A DNA stretch of 64,000 nucleotides, taken from positions 52,643,429 through 52,707,428 of the forward strand of contig CM049312.1 in assembly GCA_026874595.1 (NCBI GenBank), read 5' to 3'. A model generated the notes under the pieces. The model worked only from the letters and a program-made list of their open reading frames with translations, was not told where the DNA came from and did no database searches. The position numbers were made by a program, and so were the translations under genes. Positions 52,650-63,351 of this stretch are shown here, one piece after another (position 1 is the stretch's first letter; every line of letters starts with the position of its first letter). This stretch comes from Sipunculus nudus (taxonomy: Eukaryota > Annelida > Sipuncula > Golfingiida > Sipunculidae).

Positions 52650-53995
52650 AAACAGGTGGCTCCACCAGTCTGCAGAAACCAATAAATACACTTAATGGTC
52701 AATATCCATGCAAACAATTATGGTGATCTCTGCATTAGTTGTTCAGATACTTCAGCTTTTGTATCAAATTGTCCATTATTCTGAGGGATACTTCGGAGTC
52801 CTATAGCTTGAAGGATATGGGTAACAGAGACCTAATTTCAAGTTTCCACAGGCACTTTTCATGGGCCTCCTTGCATGACAAGAATGAAGATTCTAGGTCC
52901 AGTTGTTGCGATTTGTACCCTGTTGACAGATAACCACATCTTTAAAGGTCTCAAAAAAAAAAAGAGTAAAAAATTCGTAAAAATTTGAAAGAAATAGAGG
53001 TGGCGCACCCAGTCTGCAGAAACTGATGGAACAGCTCATGATAAATATGTATGCCGAAAGTCATGACCATCAGTGTTGTAGTTATTGAGATACTGCAGTT
53101 TTTGTATCAAATTTTCCATTATTCTGGGGGGTATTTTGGAGCCATACAGCTTAAAGAATATGGGTAACAGAGACCTAATTTCAGGTTTCCATGGAAACTT
53201 TTCATGGGTCTCCCTGTGTGTCAAGAATGAAGATTCTAGGTCCAGTTTTTATGATTTGTGCCCTGTTAACAGATGTTCATATCTTTAAAGGTCTCAATAA
53301 TAGAGAAAAATTTCGTAAAAAAACCCGAACAAATACAGGGGTGCCACCAGTCTGCAGAAACTGATGAAACACTCCATGATCAATATCCATGCAAAAAATT
53401 ATGGTTATCTCTGCATTAGTTGTTCAGATACTTAAGCTTTTGTATCAAATTTGTATCAATTACTTTGGAGTGCCATAGCTCAAAAGATATGGGTAACAGA
53501 GACCTAATATCAGGTTTCCATGGAGACTTTTCATGGGTCTCCCTGTGTGTCAAGAAAGAAGATTCTAGGTCCAGTCGTTACGATTTGTACCCTGTTGACA
53601 GATAACTACATCCATAAAGGTCTCAAAAATTTAGAAAACAATTCGTTAAAATTGAAAAATACAGGTGGCGCCACCAGTCTGCAGAAACTAATGAAACATC
53701 TCATGATCAATATGTATGCCAAAAATCATGACCATCAGTCAAGTAGTTAATGAGATATTGAAGTTTTTGTATTAAATTTTTGACTTTTCTGGGGGGTACT
53801 TTGGGGCCCCATAGCTCAAAGGTTATGGGTAACAGAGACCTTATTTCTGGTTTCCAAGGAGATTTTTCATGGACCTTTCAGAATCCCAAGTTACAAGGTT
53901 CTAGGTCCAGCGGTTACGATTTGTGCCTGGTTAACGGACGGACGGACAGACGGACAGACAGACGGACGACGGACAAAGAGTGGTCGCTATAGCTC
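52650..53995 (+). repeat. Tandem array, ~330-345 bp units
   Basis: Four units start near 52652, 52998, 53336 and 53663 with 'aggtggcgccaccagtctgcagaaact'. Each contains 'gggtaacagagacctaatttcaggtttcc', 'gattctaggtccag' and 'gttacgatttgt'. The second half of each unit corresponds to the 155-bp repeats at 7.9-9.3 kb. Confidence 0.88.
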
Positions 53996-54025
53996 AGATG
54001 ACTTTCAGTCAGCTGAGCTAAAAAT
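53935..54025 (+). repeat. (ACGG)n tract and terminal palindrome of the pearl-like element
   Basis: 'acggacggacggacagacgg' variants are followed by tagctcagatgact-ttc-agtcagctgagcta, two 14-nt arms with one mismatch around a 3-nt loop. The same terminus ends elements 1 and 3. Confidence 0.85.
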
Positions 54026-54059
54026 GATAAAATAAAAAGTGAGGATCTAAAGCAAACTT

Positions 54060-54495
54060 TTGTTCACTATTTTCCTGCCTAAGGAGAATAGAAGACAAAG
54101 TGATCAGATTTGTTCGTCTACCTGTCCGTCTGTCCATTTCTAAATATTCAGTAATTATGCATCTACTGTTTTCCTGTACGAACTACTGAATTAAATTTCA
54201 TATCCCATATGCAAATGCAGAGATTTTTTTATAAGAAAACAAAACAATACAGACATTACAACACAAAACCATGTTACAGATTCACATTCAATGACACCGT
54301 GTGATTTTTACCAAGATTTTACATGAAAACTCTCATTTCGTGATATCTGAAAAAAAAAATATAAAAATATTCATTTACTATTTATTTTTATTCTCTAAAA
54401 ACTCTCCAAATTGCATTTTTTTAATGCTCTTCTGATATTCCTCTAATTTTTAGAGACTATTTTCTAAAAAAAAAATGCACATGTTAAATAAATTC
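54060..54495. other. AT-rich gap between the pearl-like element and the LINE
   Basis: No gene is present. A-rich runs occur near 54351 and 54466. Confidence 0.5.
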
Positions 54496-54525
54496 TATTG
54501 CCCTTTGTACAACCGGCGACTCCTC

Positions 54526-55230
54526 TTAGCATCTACACACATAGATATATCTTTTTATTACCAGTACTATAGACTTTTCTAAAACTGCTGAGGCATCATT
54601 AAATATAACATTACTCAGTGATAAAGGTTCTATTTTACATCCTTTTTCTAAACAATATTTTGTGTTATCCTTCCATAATTTGTCTACATGTGTGCATTCC
54701 CACATAATATGATAGATTGTCTCCTTTTCTGTCTTGCAAAATGTACATTTATCATTACTTTTTCTTCCCATGTTTTCCAAAACCGGATTCAAATTTAAAC
54801 ACCTGTGTAAAATTCTATACTGAAACATTCTTATTTTTGTATCGATAGTATTCCTGTATAATTCGCTAAATGCATTCAGGACCCTTTCTACTGATGCTTC
54901 ATTTATATCAAGTGCCCATTTTTTACACACTCGTTCAGGAGTTTCATATTGTCTTTGAATTAGAATTTCATAAATGTATCAAGTTGCTTTCCTCAGATTC
55001 CTCAATATTTGTAAGGAGTCATCTTTACTTTCTTCCTCTTGTACCTCGGATCTTACACACAGTAGTTTCATTCTCATTGGAATGGCACTTACAATTCTGT
55101 GATATGTTAAATAATCAATACCCACCGTATACTTGTACTTAAACATTTGAAATGTTAAAACTTCATACTTATCTGAAACATCCTGGATCAGATCTTTAAC
55201 TTGTCTAACACCTCTACTATACATCAAATT
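54526..55230 (-). pseudogene. LINE ORF2 C-terminal region
   Basis: Reads SRGVRQVKDLIQDVSDKY and, in the next frame, MFQYRILHRCLNLNPVLENM, CTFCKTEKETIYHIMWECTH. The C-x2-C...H-x-x-x-x-C cluster is the zinc-knuckle-like end of L1/Tx1 ORF2. Confidence 0.82.
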
Positions 55231-55439
55231 GATAAGACCACGTTCTCAACTAATCTTTATACAGGAGTTAAACCATATATTTTGCTCCGCAAATTCTAAT
55301 TTAGACATTGGTTCCTTAAAGTTTATCTTCTAACTATCTTCCCTTTCAAGGTCATATTTCTACTCGTCCATTTCATTATGGCCTCTTTTATTTTAAGCAT
55401 TACAGATTCATAATTTATTTTAATAGTCTCTTCTATTTT

Positions 55440-56643
55440 TCAAAAAAGTTTTATTCCTAACATCTTTAGAGGACCATTTATGGTTTTTAATCCCAGTTCT
55501 TGAATTCTCTCCTTTTCATATATGTTACTATTTACGGACATGACTTTAGTCTTTTCCTTATTTATCCTGTGGCCTGAACATTTTTTAAAATCAGAAAATA
55601 TATCTAAAACAGATTTGACGGATTCCACATTTGATAAAATTAACGTGGTGTCGTCGGCATATTGCACTAATGTTATATCCCTTTCTATTATTTAAAACCT
55701 CTAACATCTCCAGAATCTCTTATTTTTTGTGCTAAAGTTTCTGCGCAGAGGATAAACAAGTATGGGGATAAGGGACATCCCTGTCGAACACCTCTTGATA
55801 TTTTAAAAACTTCCGAGAAACTTCCCCTATTTATCACACAAGAAGTTACGTCTTTATATATCATTTTTATCCATTTTAACATTTTAGGACCAACATTGTA
55901 AGATTCTAAAGTTTTCCATATAAATGAATGTTCTAAAAAATCAAATGCTTTCTCAAAATCTATTGAAACAAAAAAAAAAGCTTTTTCTCTGTTTTCCTTT
56001 AATAAATCTAATATTATCATTTATTTATTTAATCCTTCCCCTATAAATCTGTTCGGCACAAAACCTGTTTGATCACTGTCAGTAAGATTGGCGAGGTATT
56101 TTTTTAATCTATTCGCTATTGTTTTTGCGATAATTTTTGTATCTATGTTAAGCAGCGATATAGGTCGCCAGTTCTTTACATAAAGCTTGTCTTTCCCAAT
56201 TTTTGGGATAACCGTGATTATGCTTTGTCTTGTAGACAAAGATAGCCTCCCTATTTCAAGAGACTCTTTAATCATCTTCAAATATGTTTCCTTCAGGTGA
56301 GGCCAAAATTTCAGATAAAACTCCGCTGAAAAACAATCTGTCCCAGCAGCGATATAGGTCGCCAGTTCTTTACATAGAGCTTGTCTTTCCCAATTTTTGG
56401 GATAACCGTGATTATGCTTTGTCTTGTAGACAAAGATAGCTTCCCTATTTCAAGAGACTCTTTAATCATCTTCAAATATGTTTCCTTCAGGTGAGGCCAA
56501 AATTTCAGATAAAACTCCGCTGAAAAACCATCTGTCCCAGGCGATTTATTTCTCTTTAACGATTTCAGAACATTGTAAATTTCACTCTCCGTAATCTGCC
56601 CTTTTACATCTCTTTTTTCATATGCATTTAAAGCTTTCTTCAA
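55440..56643 (-). pseudogene. LINE ORF2 reverse transcriptase
   Basis: Reads LKSLKRNKSPGTDGFSAEFY, IITVIPKIGKDKLYVKNWRP, SDQTGFVPNRFIGE, FFVSIDFEKAFDFLEHSFIW (motif A), ISRGVRQGCPLSPYLFILCA (motif B) and QYADDTTLIL (motif C, intact). The duplication and at least three frame breaks disrupt it. Confidence 0.9.
56151..56538. repeat. 194-bp tandem duplication inside the LINE RT
   Basis: Units 56151-56344 and 56345-56538 both begin agcagcgatataggtcgcca. About three or four differences were noted by eye (aaagc/agagc, cctccc/cttccc, aacaatc/aaccatc). Because 194 is not a multiple of three, it shifts the RT frame. The high identity shows a recent event. Confidence 0.92.
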
Positions 56644-56760
56644 TTTTATACTACTAAAAAATCCATAGAACTCTTTTTCGCCCCTTCAGATGTATATAGA
56701 CTCGTATAGAATTTGTTTAGTGTTTTCAATATGTCCTTTGGATTTTTAATAATGTTTCCA

Positions 56761-57213
56761 TTACTCTCCTTCAACATATGTATACATTTTTTTATTAAAA
56801 TTTCGTTTTTCTAAATTAAGAAAATATTTTGTTGGTTTATCACCCTCTTCAAGCCACCTTACCTTACTCCTTATCATTGCTCCTTTAGTTTTATTCTTAA
56901 TCAGTTTTCCTAACTCCCTTTTTATTTTACAAATATTTGACTGTCTATCCTCAGATCCGATTAAATGTTCCACATCTTCCTTTTCCGTTTCCATATGTTG
57001 CATTTCATTAAGTCTTTTTTCAAGGACCTGTAATTCTTTAACTTGTTTTCTTTTCTTTTCACTACTGAACTTAGTTGTAACACCTCTACAATTACACTTA
57101 ATCATTTCCCACACAACGCCCGCTGAAGCATTTTGGTTTTCTTTCTCTGTTCGTTCTATTGTTTCTTGAATAAGTTTTACATATTCATCATCTTCCATTA
57201 AGGAGACAATCAA
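56761..57213 (-). pseudogene. LINE ORF2 endonuclease-RT connecting region
   Basis: A basic and acidic helical stretch (KKRKQVKELQVLEKRLNEM) followed by MIRSKVRWLEEGDKPTKYFL, the RxxWxxxGEKxTKYF box that precedes RT. Confidence 0.85.
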
Positions 57214-57672
57214 TTACCAAAAGCCCTTTCCTCGCTTATAATCTGCAACCTTTAATTCTAATTTTACTGCGTCATGGTCACTTTTATATCCTGTCACTAT
57301 TTCAACATTCCTAACATTTTGGAGGAGTAAACCCTCTAAAACCAATATATAATCTAAACGAGCCCCCATTCTGAAAGGATTTTGTCTTTGCCCAGTAATC
57401 TGTTTCGTTGCAGGGTTCATTTTACGCCATATATCAATAAGTCCCCAATCACAGCACCAATCCAAAAGCACACGTTGTGCCTTTGCATTATAATTCCCTC
57501 CCCCTATTCTATCTATATCATTATTTATCACTACATTAAAATCTCCTCCTATTAAACATTTATCACTTGAAACAAGTTCAATTTTATGTCTCAACTCAAA
57601 GAAAAAATCAGGATCATCCGTATTTGGGCCATATACTTTGATTAAGCTAATAAAATATCTTTCGTCTTTTCA
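57214..57672 (-). pseudogene. LINE ORF2 endonuclease, C-terminal half
   Basis: Reads FISLIKVYGPNTDDP, CLIGGDFNVVINNDIDRI, GARLDYILVLEGLLLQN and YKSDHDAVKLEL. The GDFN, RLDY and SDH catalytic boxes are intact. The first frame is cut off at the 5' truncation point. Confidence 0.88.
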
Positions 57673-57951
57673 ATGGCGTCTTTTCAATCCTCTAACATTA
57701 AAACTGAAAAGCTTAATAGTATTCACTACGTAAATGCAAATATTTATATACATACATTAGTGAAAGAGGCTAAGAAGAAGTTAGCAGGTGCGTCAAGTCC
57801 GGTAAAGGTGTTTGAAGACTTCACCTTTGAAGACCATGTGCTAAAGGAAAGAGCTCGGAAACAGTTGAGGGCAGCCTACCAAGACAAAAAGAAAGGACGC
57901 TTTGGGAGGGGAAAGCTTATTATTGAGGGACAGACAGTTCCGATTGAATAA
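57673..57951 (+). CDS. ORF1-like protein fragment abutting the LINE (unassigned)
   Basis: A 92-codon plus-strand frame with ATG at 57673 reads YIHTLVKEAKKKL, VKVFEDFTFEDHVLKERARK and GRFGRGKLIIEGQTV. The pattern of a basic helix, 'EDF/DFT' turn, basic helix and KLIxxG strand resembles the C-terminal domain of ORF1-type nucleic-acid-binding proteins of LINEs or related elements. It points away from the minus-strand LINE and begins exactly at its 5' truncation. It may be a separate older insertion. The identification is by pattern only. Confidence 0.4.
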   Translation: MASFQSSNIKTEKLNSIHYVNANIYIHTLVKEAKKKLAGASSPVKVFEDFTFEDHVLKERARKQLRAAYQDKKKGRFGRGKLIIEGQTVPIE

Positions 57952-57959
57952 AATTTGGA

Positions 57960-58750
57960 CGTGTGCACTAAATTTATAGACTCTGTGGATATGAAATTGT
58001 ATTGTGGATATGGCTGTAAAATGGTGAAAGCAGGATTTGTAAGTTAAATTTTAACATTTTTCTTAAACATTATTTATTATTAAATTTGAAAGTTGAAAAC
58101 AGGTCTCTTTTTTGTGTATTGGGAAAAAGGGATATACTGTTGGTTTAAAAGCAGAGATGTTGAAACTCCCACCATTCAGCCCCTCAAAACCCTATCCCAC
58201 CATAAAGTCCTTGCACCTGTGGACTGGGTGTAGAGATTATAACCTGGTTCAGGATGCATTGGTGAAAAACTTACAAGTCTCTGAGTTGATGTAAAATATT
58301 CTTGATTTTAACTTTACAGGAGAGGGAATGCCAAGCCCGTGTTCAGGGCTTGGCCCCCAGTTTGTAACTGCCTCTACCCCAACAGCCTTACTTCAAGCAA
58401 GATTCATAAACCATTAGTAAACTAATCAGAGATTTCCCTGACGTGTCACAACAGATGTAATTAAAGAAAGGTGTGCACAGGAGCTGAATGAAAGTGCACT
58501 TAGACTGAATAGAGTTGCCATGTAATCAAGGCTAAGCAATTAAAGTCATTTTGTAAATACCTGGCAACTCAGCTCTGACATTTGCATATACAAAGTCCCA
58601 ATTAGCGTCTTACATAATATATAATAATGATTAAATACAGAGAGTGAGAATTGTAGTAATAGACATGCCCTTAGTACATTACATGGGGACGTTAATTATA
58701 TGGCAACTATAAAATGGTATGATAAAAAATTAGGATTTAATTGCACAAAC
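57960..58750. other. Stretch without a recognised gene
   Basis: A small plus-strand frame (58112-58291) reads LKLPPFSPSKPYPTIKSLHL and might be a relic, but no family is recognised. Confidence 0.35.
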
Positions 58751-58764
58751 GTGTCAACTGCTGA

Positions 58765-58917
58765 TCTGTAAACAACGGATCAAGGAGTCAACCACTGATC
58801 ATGGTAATAGTATAGATCTCATGTTTACAAATTGCTCACATGCTTCAGTTTCACCATTAGAAAACACATGGTCAGATCCCAAAGTATTATTTGCAACAAT
58901 TTTCTTACTTCTAAGTT
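58765..58917 (+). pseudogene. Apurinic-type endonuclease fragment
   Basis: The plus strand reads STTDHGNSIDLMFTN then HASVSPLENTWSDPKVLFAT. This corresponds to the RxxxIDHIFTN...SDH end of LINE-type endonucleases, with the catalytic His replaced by Pro. No RT follows. Confidence 0.6.
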
Positions 58918-58919
58918 CA

Positions 58920-59237
58920 AAACAATCATATCAATCAATATCTAGCTTATACTACTTTTTCCTCTCAGACATGATCTTTATTAGTTTTTATTTTATATTT
59001 TTACCTTCAAGATCAACTTCAGCTGAGCACTATGACCCACGGGACCCTTGTTTTAATCACCATATCAATAAACTCATTTAGATATGTAATGATCGCTTTT
59101 TAAATTAGACGTCATCTTGTCCATCCTTATTACAAAGTGTCTGTTGTCAGTTACGCACAGGGTTTCCAGCAGTAAACTCAAGAAAAAAACATCTCTGACT
59201 TTTAAACTTAAACTTTATTTATTTAATATAGCGCCTA

Positions 59238-59285
<48 letters not shown>

Positions 59286-60930
59286 GTACTTTACAAAAGT
59301 ACTAAAATATATTATGACACAAGAGTTAAAACTTAATAAAAAATCTACGTCGAACAAGATATGTTTTCAATTTTCTTTTAAAATCGTCAATATTTACGGT
59401 ACATTTAACATCATTAGTTCAATCCAAAGAGAAGGTCCAAATGTTGAAAATGCCCGATTAGCAAACGTTTTCTCAGACTATTCCCGGTCTTGTAGCTGAT
59501 TTTCTAGGAAAAAAAACTAAACCACCAAATTCAATTTCTACTCAAAAACGTCATTCTACTGCAAACCAAATTTTAATTTGAAAAATTGTAACTGAAAAGC
59601 AAAGCAAAATGAGACTAGAAATTGGGATTTGACAATTCAAAATTAATTATTATTTATATTCAAAGAACCATACACTCTGTTATCAAGCATATATCATGTG
59701 TTTAAACACACAATAACAACAAATGACTTCAGTGGATCAAAGTAACTCCACTCTGTTCTGCCTTTGTACTTTGTTACCTATGCAGATTCATGTACTTGTG
59801 TAAAATGCTTTATTAGTACTATAAATTAGTTTAGAATTACTACTAAGAAACAATTGGCCTTTCGTTTATGGTTGGTGCTACATGTATATATTTTGTGTAT
59901 CAATGGTATGCATCGTCAACTTACATGTGTGTACTATAATCAAAGGGAATTAAGATTATACCTACAAACACAACAAAACTTTAATTGAAAGGAAAATAAA
60001 AATGTAGTATGAAATTATTGAATGTTGGCTCATGAGATGAAAATAAAAGCCTTCCTACCTAATAATCAACTTCAGTCGACATATAGCCATTTAAAATCCC
60101 CTGACTTTTTCCTGACTTACATAATCATCATAAAATTCAATGACTTTTTACGAAATTCCCTGACTTTTCCCTGTCCTTGAAAACATAATATTTTCCCTGA
60201 CTTCCCCTGACCGCTGGCAACCTTGTACGCAGCTAGAGCCCCCGCAGTTTCTTCAAGCCAGGGTACACGCTATGTAATTCTTTTTGCACGTGCATCTGAA
60301 GGTGCTGCAGTTAGTCTGACAGTTGCATCTAATAACCTGTTGGAGCTTTTCAGAAGCAGGCGCTTCGTCACTTGACATAAACCAGACCAATCGTGGCTCT
60401 TTTGGTATACTTTCTTACAACCCCTGCCATGTGTGAGAACAATTCATTTTTAACCCAGCATATCGGTCAAGCCCTCTGCATGATTGTTAAATTTCTCATT
60501 ACTACAATATCTTTGCAACAGGATAGGTGAGCACTGCACATTATCAAATTAGTGTTACCTGCTCAATATAAATGCCAACTGAGTCGTGCTACTACCCCCA
60601 CCGCAACCCATGCTTCAGACGGTTTGCACATCGACCCCTACATATGGGCCTCGGGAGTCATTAATTTAGCAAACAAGACCAGAATTGGATTCCGCAACCA
60701 AAAAAAACCCCAGAAAATGTCGTATGACATATAGTTATACCCTTTTTATTATTTAAACTTTATGGATTCTAGGCCTTCTGGCGGCCATTTTGGATATTCC
60801 CAAATTTTACTTCTTTCCCCCGGGAGAATATCTTAAGACTTTTTATATGTTCTAAAGGATACCTTCTGGGGTAGAAAACAAATGAGATAGCTTTTGTTGC
60901 AATTTGTGTGAGGTCATGTTACAAAATGGT
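58920..60930. other. Stretch without a recognised gene
   Basis: A (TA)n tract lies at about 59240-59282. A block at 60070-60210 repeats 'ccctgactttt' phrases (four copies within 110 bp), a degenerate minisatellite. No coding signature was seen. Confidence 0.5.
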
Positions 60931-60934
60931 TGTA

Positions 60935-61065
60935 CTACTCAGCAAGCCTTACATCACAAGGACATCAGCCAGCCCTTCGACACAAGCATTTCAGTTAGTC
61001 TAATTACATCACAAAAATCTTCAGCAAGCCTGTCATAACAAGGACTTGAGGCAGCCTTAAACCCT
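60935..61065. repeat. Degenerate copies of the 26-bp satellite monomer
   Basis: 'agcaagccttacatcacaag', 'gacatcagccagccc', 'acaaggacttgaggcagcc' match the monomers at 47.6-48.4 kb, 13 kb away, at about 26-bp spacing. Confidence 0.8.
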
Positions 61066-62136
61066 AATGATATTAGGTAAACTTACATAAACCATTACCT
61101 CATGACTTATCATAATATATAAATTATAAAGGCTTAAACAGCTCTGTATGACATGGATTCCATGGTCATGCTTTCAAATAATCAAGTCTGATGTTTCACT
61201 TTGTTTATTTACAAACCAAAAGTAAGAAACGACAAAAGTGCTGAAACAAATCAATTCATTATTGCTAAAAGATTTAACAAGCTTACACGAAGACAAACAC
61301 ACAAATGCCGCAGTCAAATAGTAACCTTCATTCAAAGTGGTTGGTGGTGTGCAAGACTTGATTCATCATGTTTTATGCCTACTTATAGTAAGTAAACATC
61401 CTGTAGATTATAGATGAGGTTAAGAAGACAATTTTTGAAGTAGCTTATCAAATAAATCTTAAACTTTATGTGAATTTATATGTTGGCTTTCTTCGGGCAT
61501 AAAAACAGATATATACTAACTAGAAAAAGATATTGAAAATTTCAAAAAAATTTAGACAACCCTTAATTTTTTTAATTTATTCTTTTTTATATTTAATTAT
61601 TCATAGTCCCTATTCTGGAACAACAAATGAAAGAAACTAGCACTGAGAACTTCTAAATAAATTATAACCCATGTTATAAAGTATTTGCTTTTTAAACGAT
61701 CGTGGATGAACTGTGTATAACAAGTGTACACAATGTAGACTGACGTTGGATACTCATAATTAGGAAGAACAACACACTTTATCAACCGGGGGCGGGTTCC
61801 TGGTCCTCATTTCTTAGGAACTCTTGCAAGAACTCGCCAATTTGTAGTGGATTTCTAATTCTGAGGTAAGGATTTCATAATCTGTCTCGGTGATTCAAAG
61901 AACAACAAAAAAGTATATAGAATATAAATGATCACTTAGCTCTGAACTTTAACAATACACCAACTGCATATAATCTGTACATACAATCAGGCATGACCTT
62001 ACTTAGAACTTTCTTACTCGGGTTTAAATTAAGTAATTTGAATCTTTGATCATGATCGAAATGTATTTCCAACTTTTCTTAAGCAAACATAACTGATGAC
62101 ATGTATTGTAACTAATGACATCATGTTAACACTTAC

Positions 62137-62238
62137 CTTTTATTCAGAATGTATAATTTGCACCGCCCTTTATATCCTGGCAGCAAGTTTAACAGCAGTT
62201 TACGACGCTCTTAATCTGTGTGCCGTCTGAAGGGTCCA
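62137..62238 (-). pseudogene. Broken copy of the cysteine-rich exon
   Basis: A canonical acceptor (TTTTCAG before TGGACC) and donor (GTAAGT) are kept, but the matching frame has TAA after 12 codons and TGA near the end, and most cysteines are lost. It is the degenerate counterpart of 238-351. Confidence 0.6.
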
Positions 62239-62279
62239 CTGAAAACAATTAGTGGTGTATCAAGTATAACAAGCTCATC

Positions 62280-62580
62280 GGCTTCTGTGGTCCCGGGGTA
62301 CATCGCAAATTTTCAGATCTGAGATTTTTCACGGTCGGCCCCTACCCAGGGTGAGCGCTACACACGCTTAATGGAAAGGCTGTGCCCCACGGCCGTGTAT
62401 CGCTCACATATGTGTGCGTCTTTTTTGGGATCCTCGGTGTTATGACCCAGCAGTGAGGTTGATTACACACCCATGACCCGCAGGTGCGGTAGACACCGAG
62501 CCTAAGTGACACCAGGACACAAAATAAAATTATAGGAAGCGAGTGCTACCGCCCTTTCAAGTAGTCCCTAACTGAAACGT
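62280..62580 (+). mobile_element. tRNA-derived SINE, copy 2
   Basis: Shares the body of copy 1 (23960-24293) in the opposite orientation: 'cacggtcgg', 'aaggctgtgccc', 'gtgttatgacccagcag', 'acccgcaggtgcggtagac', 'tgacaccagga', 'gaagcgagtgctacc', 'gtagtccc'. The tRNA-like head begins ggcttctgtgg, but the A box is degenerate and the B box is deleted, so it can no longer be a Pol III template. It inserted into the duplicated segment copy B. Confidence 0.85.
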
Positions 62581-62785
62581 TGTACTTGTAACTTAACTAG
62601 CAGAATGGCAAGGGCCGAATGGTGAAGTCTAACATGATGTCAGACCTAGGTTACATCACTTGTTTATTTTTGATATGCACTACCGGATAAGTACTGTAGC
62701 TTACTATACTTCAACGGTCATGTTATAGGACCTCGTTTTATTCTAAGCTGCCACATCATCCACATTAATGGAGTATACTTTTTGT

Positions 62786-62788
<3 letters not shown>

Positions 62789-62832
<44 letters not shown>
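62789..62832. repeat. (TA)n microsatellite
   Basis: About 42 bp of TA repeat inside copy B, absent from the matching position of copy A. Confidence 0.95.
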
Positions 62833-62836
<4 letters not shown>

Positions 62837-63333
62837 CGGTATACAGATAATGACTCCATGTCTACGTGTAATTATGAAATTCATTTTTTTTATTATAATG
62901 TTATAGGTTTGATGCATTTAAAAGGTCTTCCACGTGACTGGTTTGTAGTCATTCAATGTCATAAGCATTCTTTTCAGAATTGCAAAAATTACCGTAATTT
63001 ATCATCTTCGTTCCTTTGATAGAAAGTTTATTGTCCGTAACAGTAGAGACATCAATAGGCTATACATCTGCTATTAGCCTATTTTATTGACGACACCTTG
63101 GTCAGGTTAGAATAGCAGCAGCGTGACCTAAAAAGAGGCGAAGCTGAAGTCGTGCAGTCATTGACCGTATAAAAAGATCATTTGGAGCGATTCCGCTAAG
63201 GTTGAAAGGAAAGGTTGGTTTCTCAGTGAATTTGTCTTCTATGGAGGTTGCCTAAAAAATAGCTAGGCTGCCCCCGTTCACACTAGCGAGTCAAAAGTTG
63301 TCTCTCCTAACGACGCCAGATGGCGCTAGAGCC

Positions 63334-63351
63334 TCCCCCCCCCCCCCCCCT
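63334..63351. repeat. Poly(C) tract
   Basis: About 16 to 18 Cs close to the outer end of copy B. Confidence 0.95.

Larger units (their letters stand above)
50456..54028 (+). mobile_element. Pearl/HINE-like element 2 with two tandem cores
   Basis: It starts 'acaagtgacccatggatcatgac' and contains GCTCAGCTGACT at 50479-50490. It ends with (ACGG)n and AGTCAGCTGAGC at 54007-54018, an exact 12-nt inverted match to the start. Inside are two arrays: dimeric units of about 280 bp (50780-52440) and units of about 330-345 bp (52650-53990). This terminal-inverted-repeat, tandem-core and (ACGG)n plan is that of pearl-type non-autonomous elements. No ORF of interest was seen. Confidence 0.75.
54500..57672 (-). 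mobile_element. L1/Tx1-like LINE, 5'-truncated, minus strand
   Basis: From 57672 downward there is endonuclease (from FISLIKVYGPN), a connecting region, reverse transcriptase and the C-terminal Cys-His region, all of ORF2. ORF1 and the first part of the endonuclease are missing, as is usual for 5'-truncated LINEs. Several frames are broken. A 194-bp tandem duplication splits the RT. It is a different family from the 15.6-kb LINE, as shown by sequence differences throughout. Confidence 0.88.
61190..63330 (-). repeat. Segmental duplication, copy B
   Basis: Collinear with 1-1660: matching blocks near 61320-61400, 62130-62270, 62745-62850, 63010-63180 and 63285-63325. The SINE copy 2 and a (TA)n tract (62789-62832) interrupt it and are absent from copy A. 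The gene part is broken here. Confidence 0.7.
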
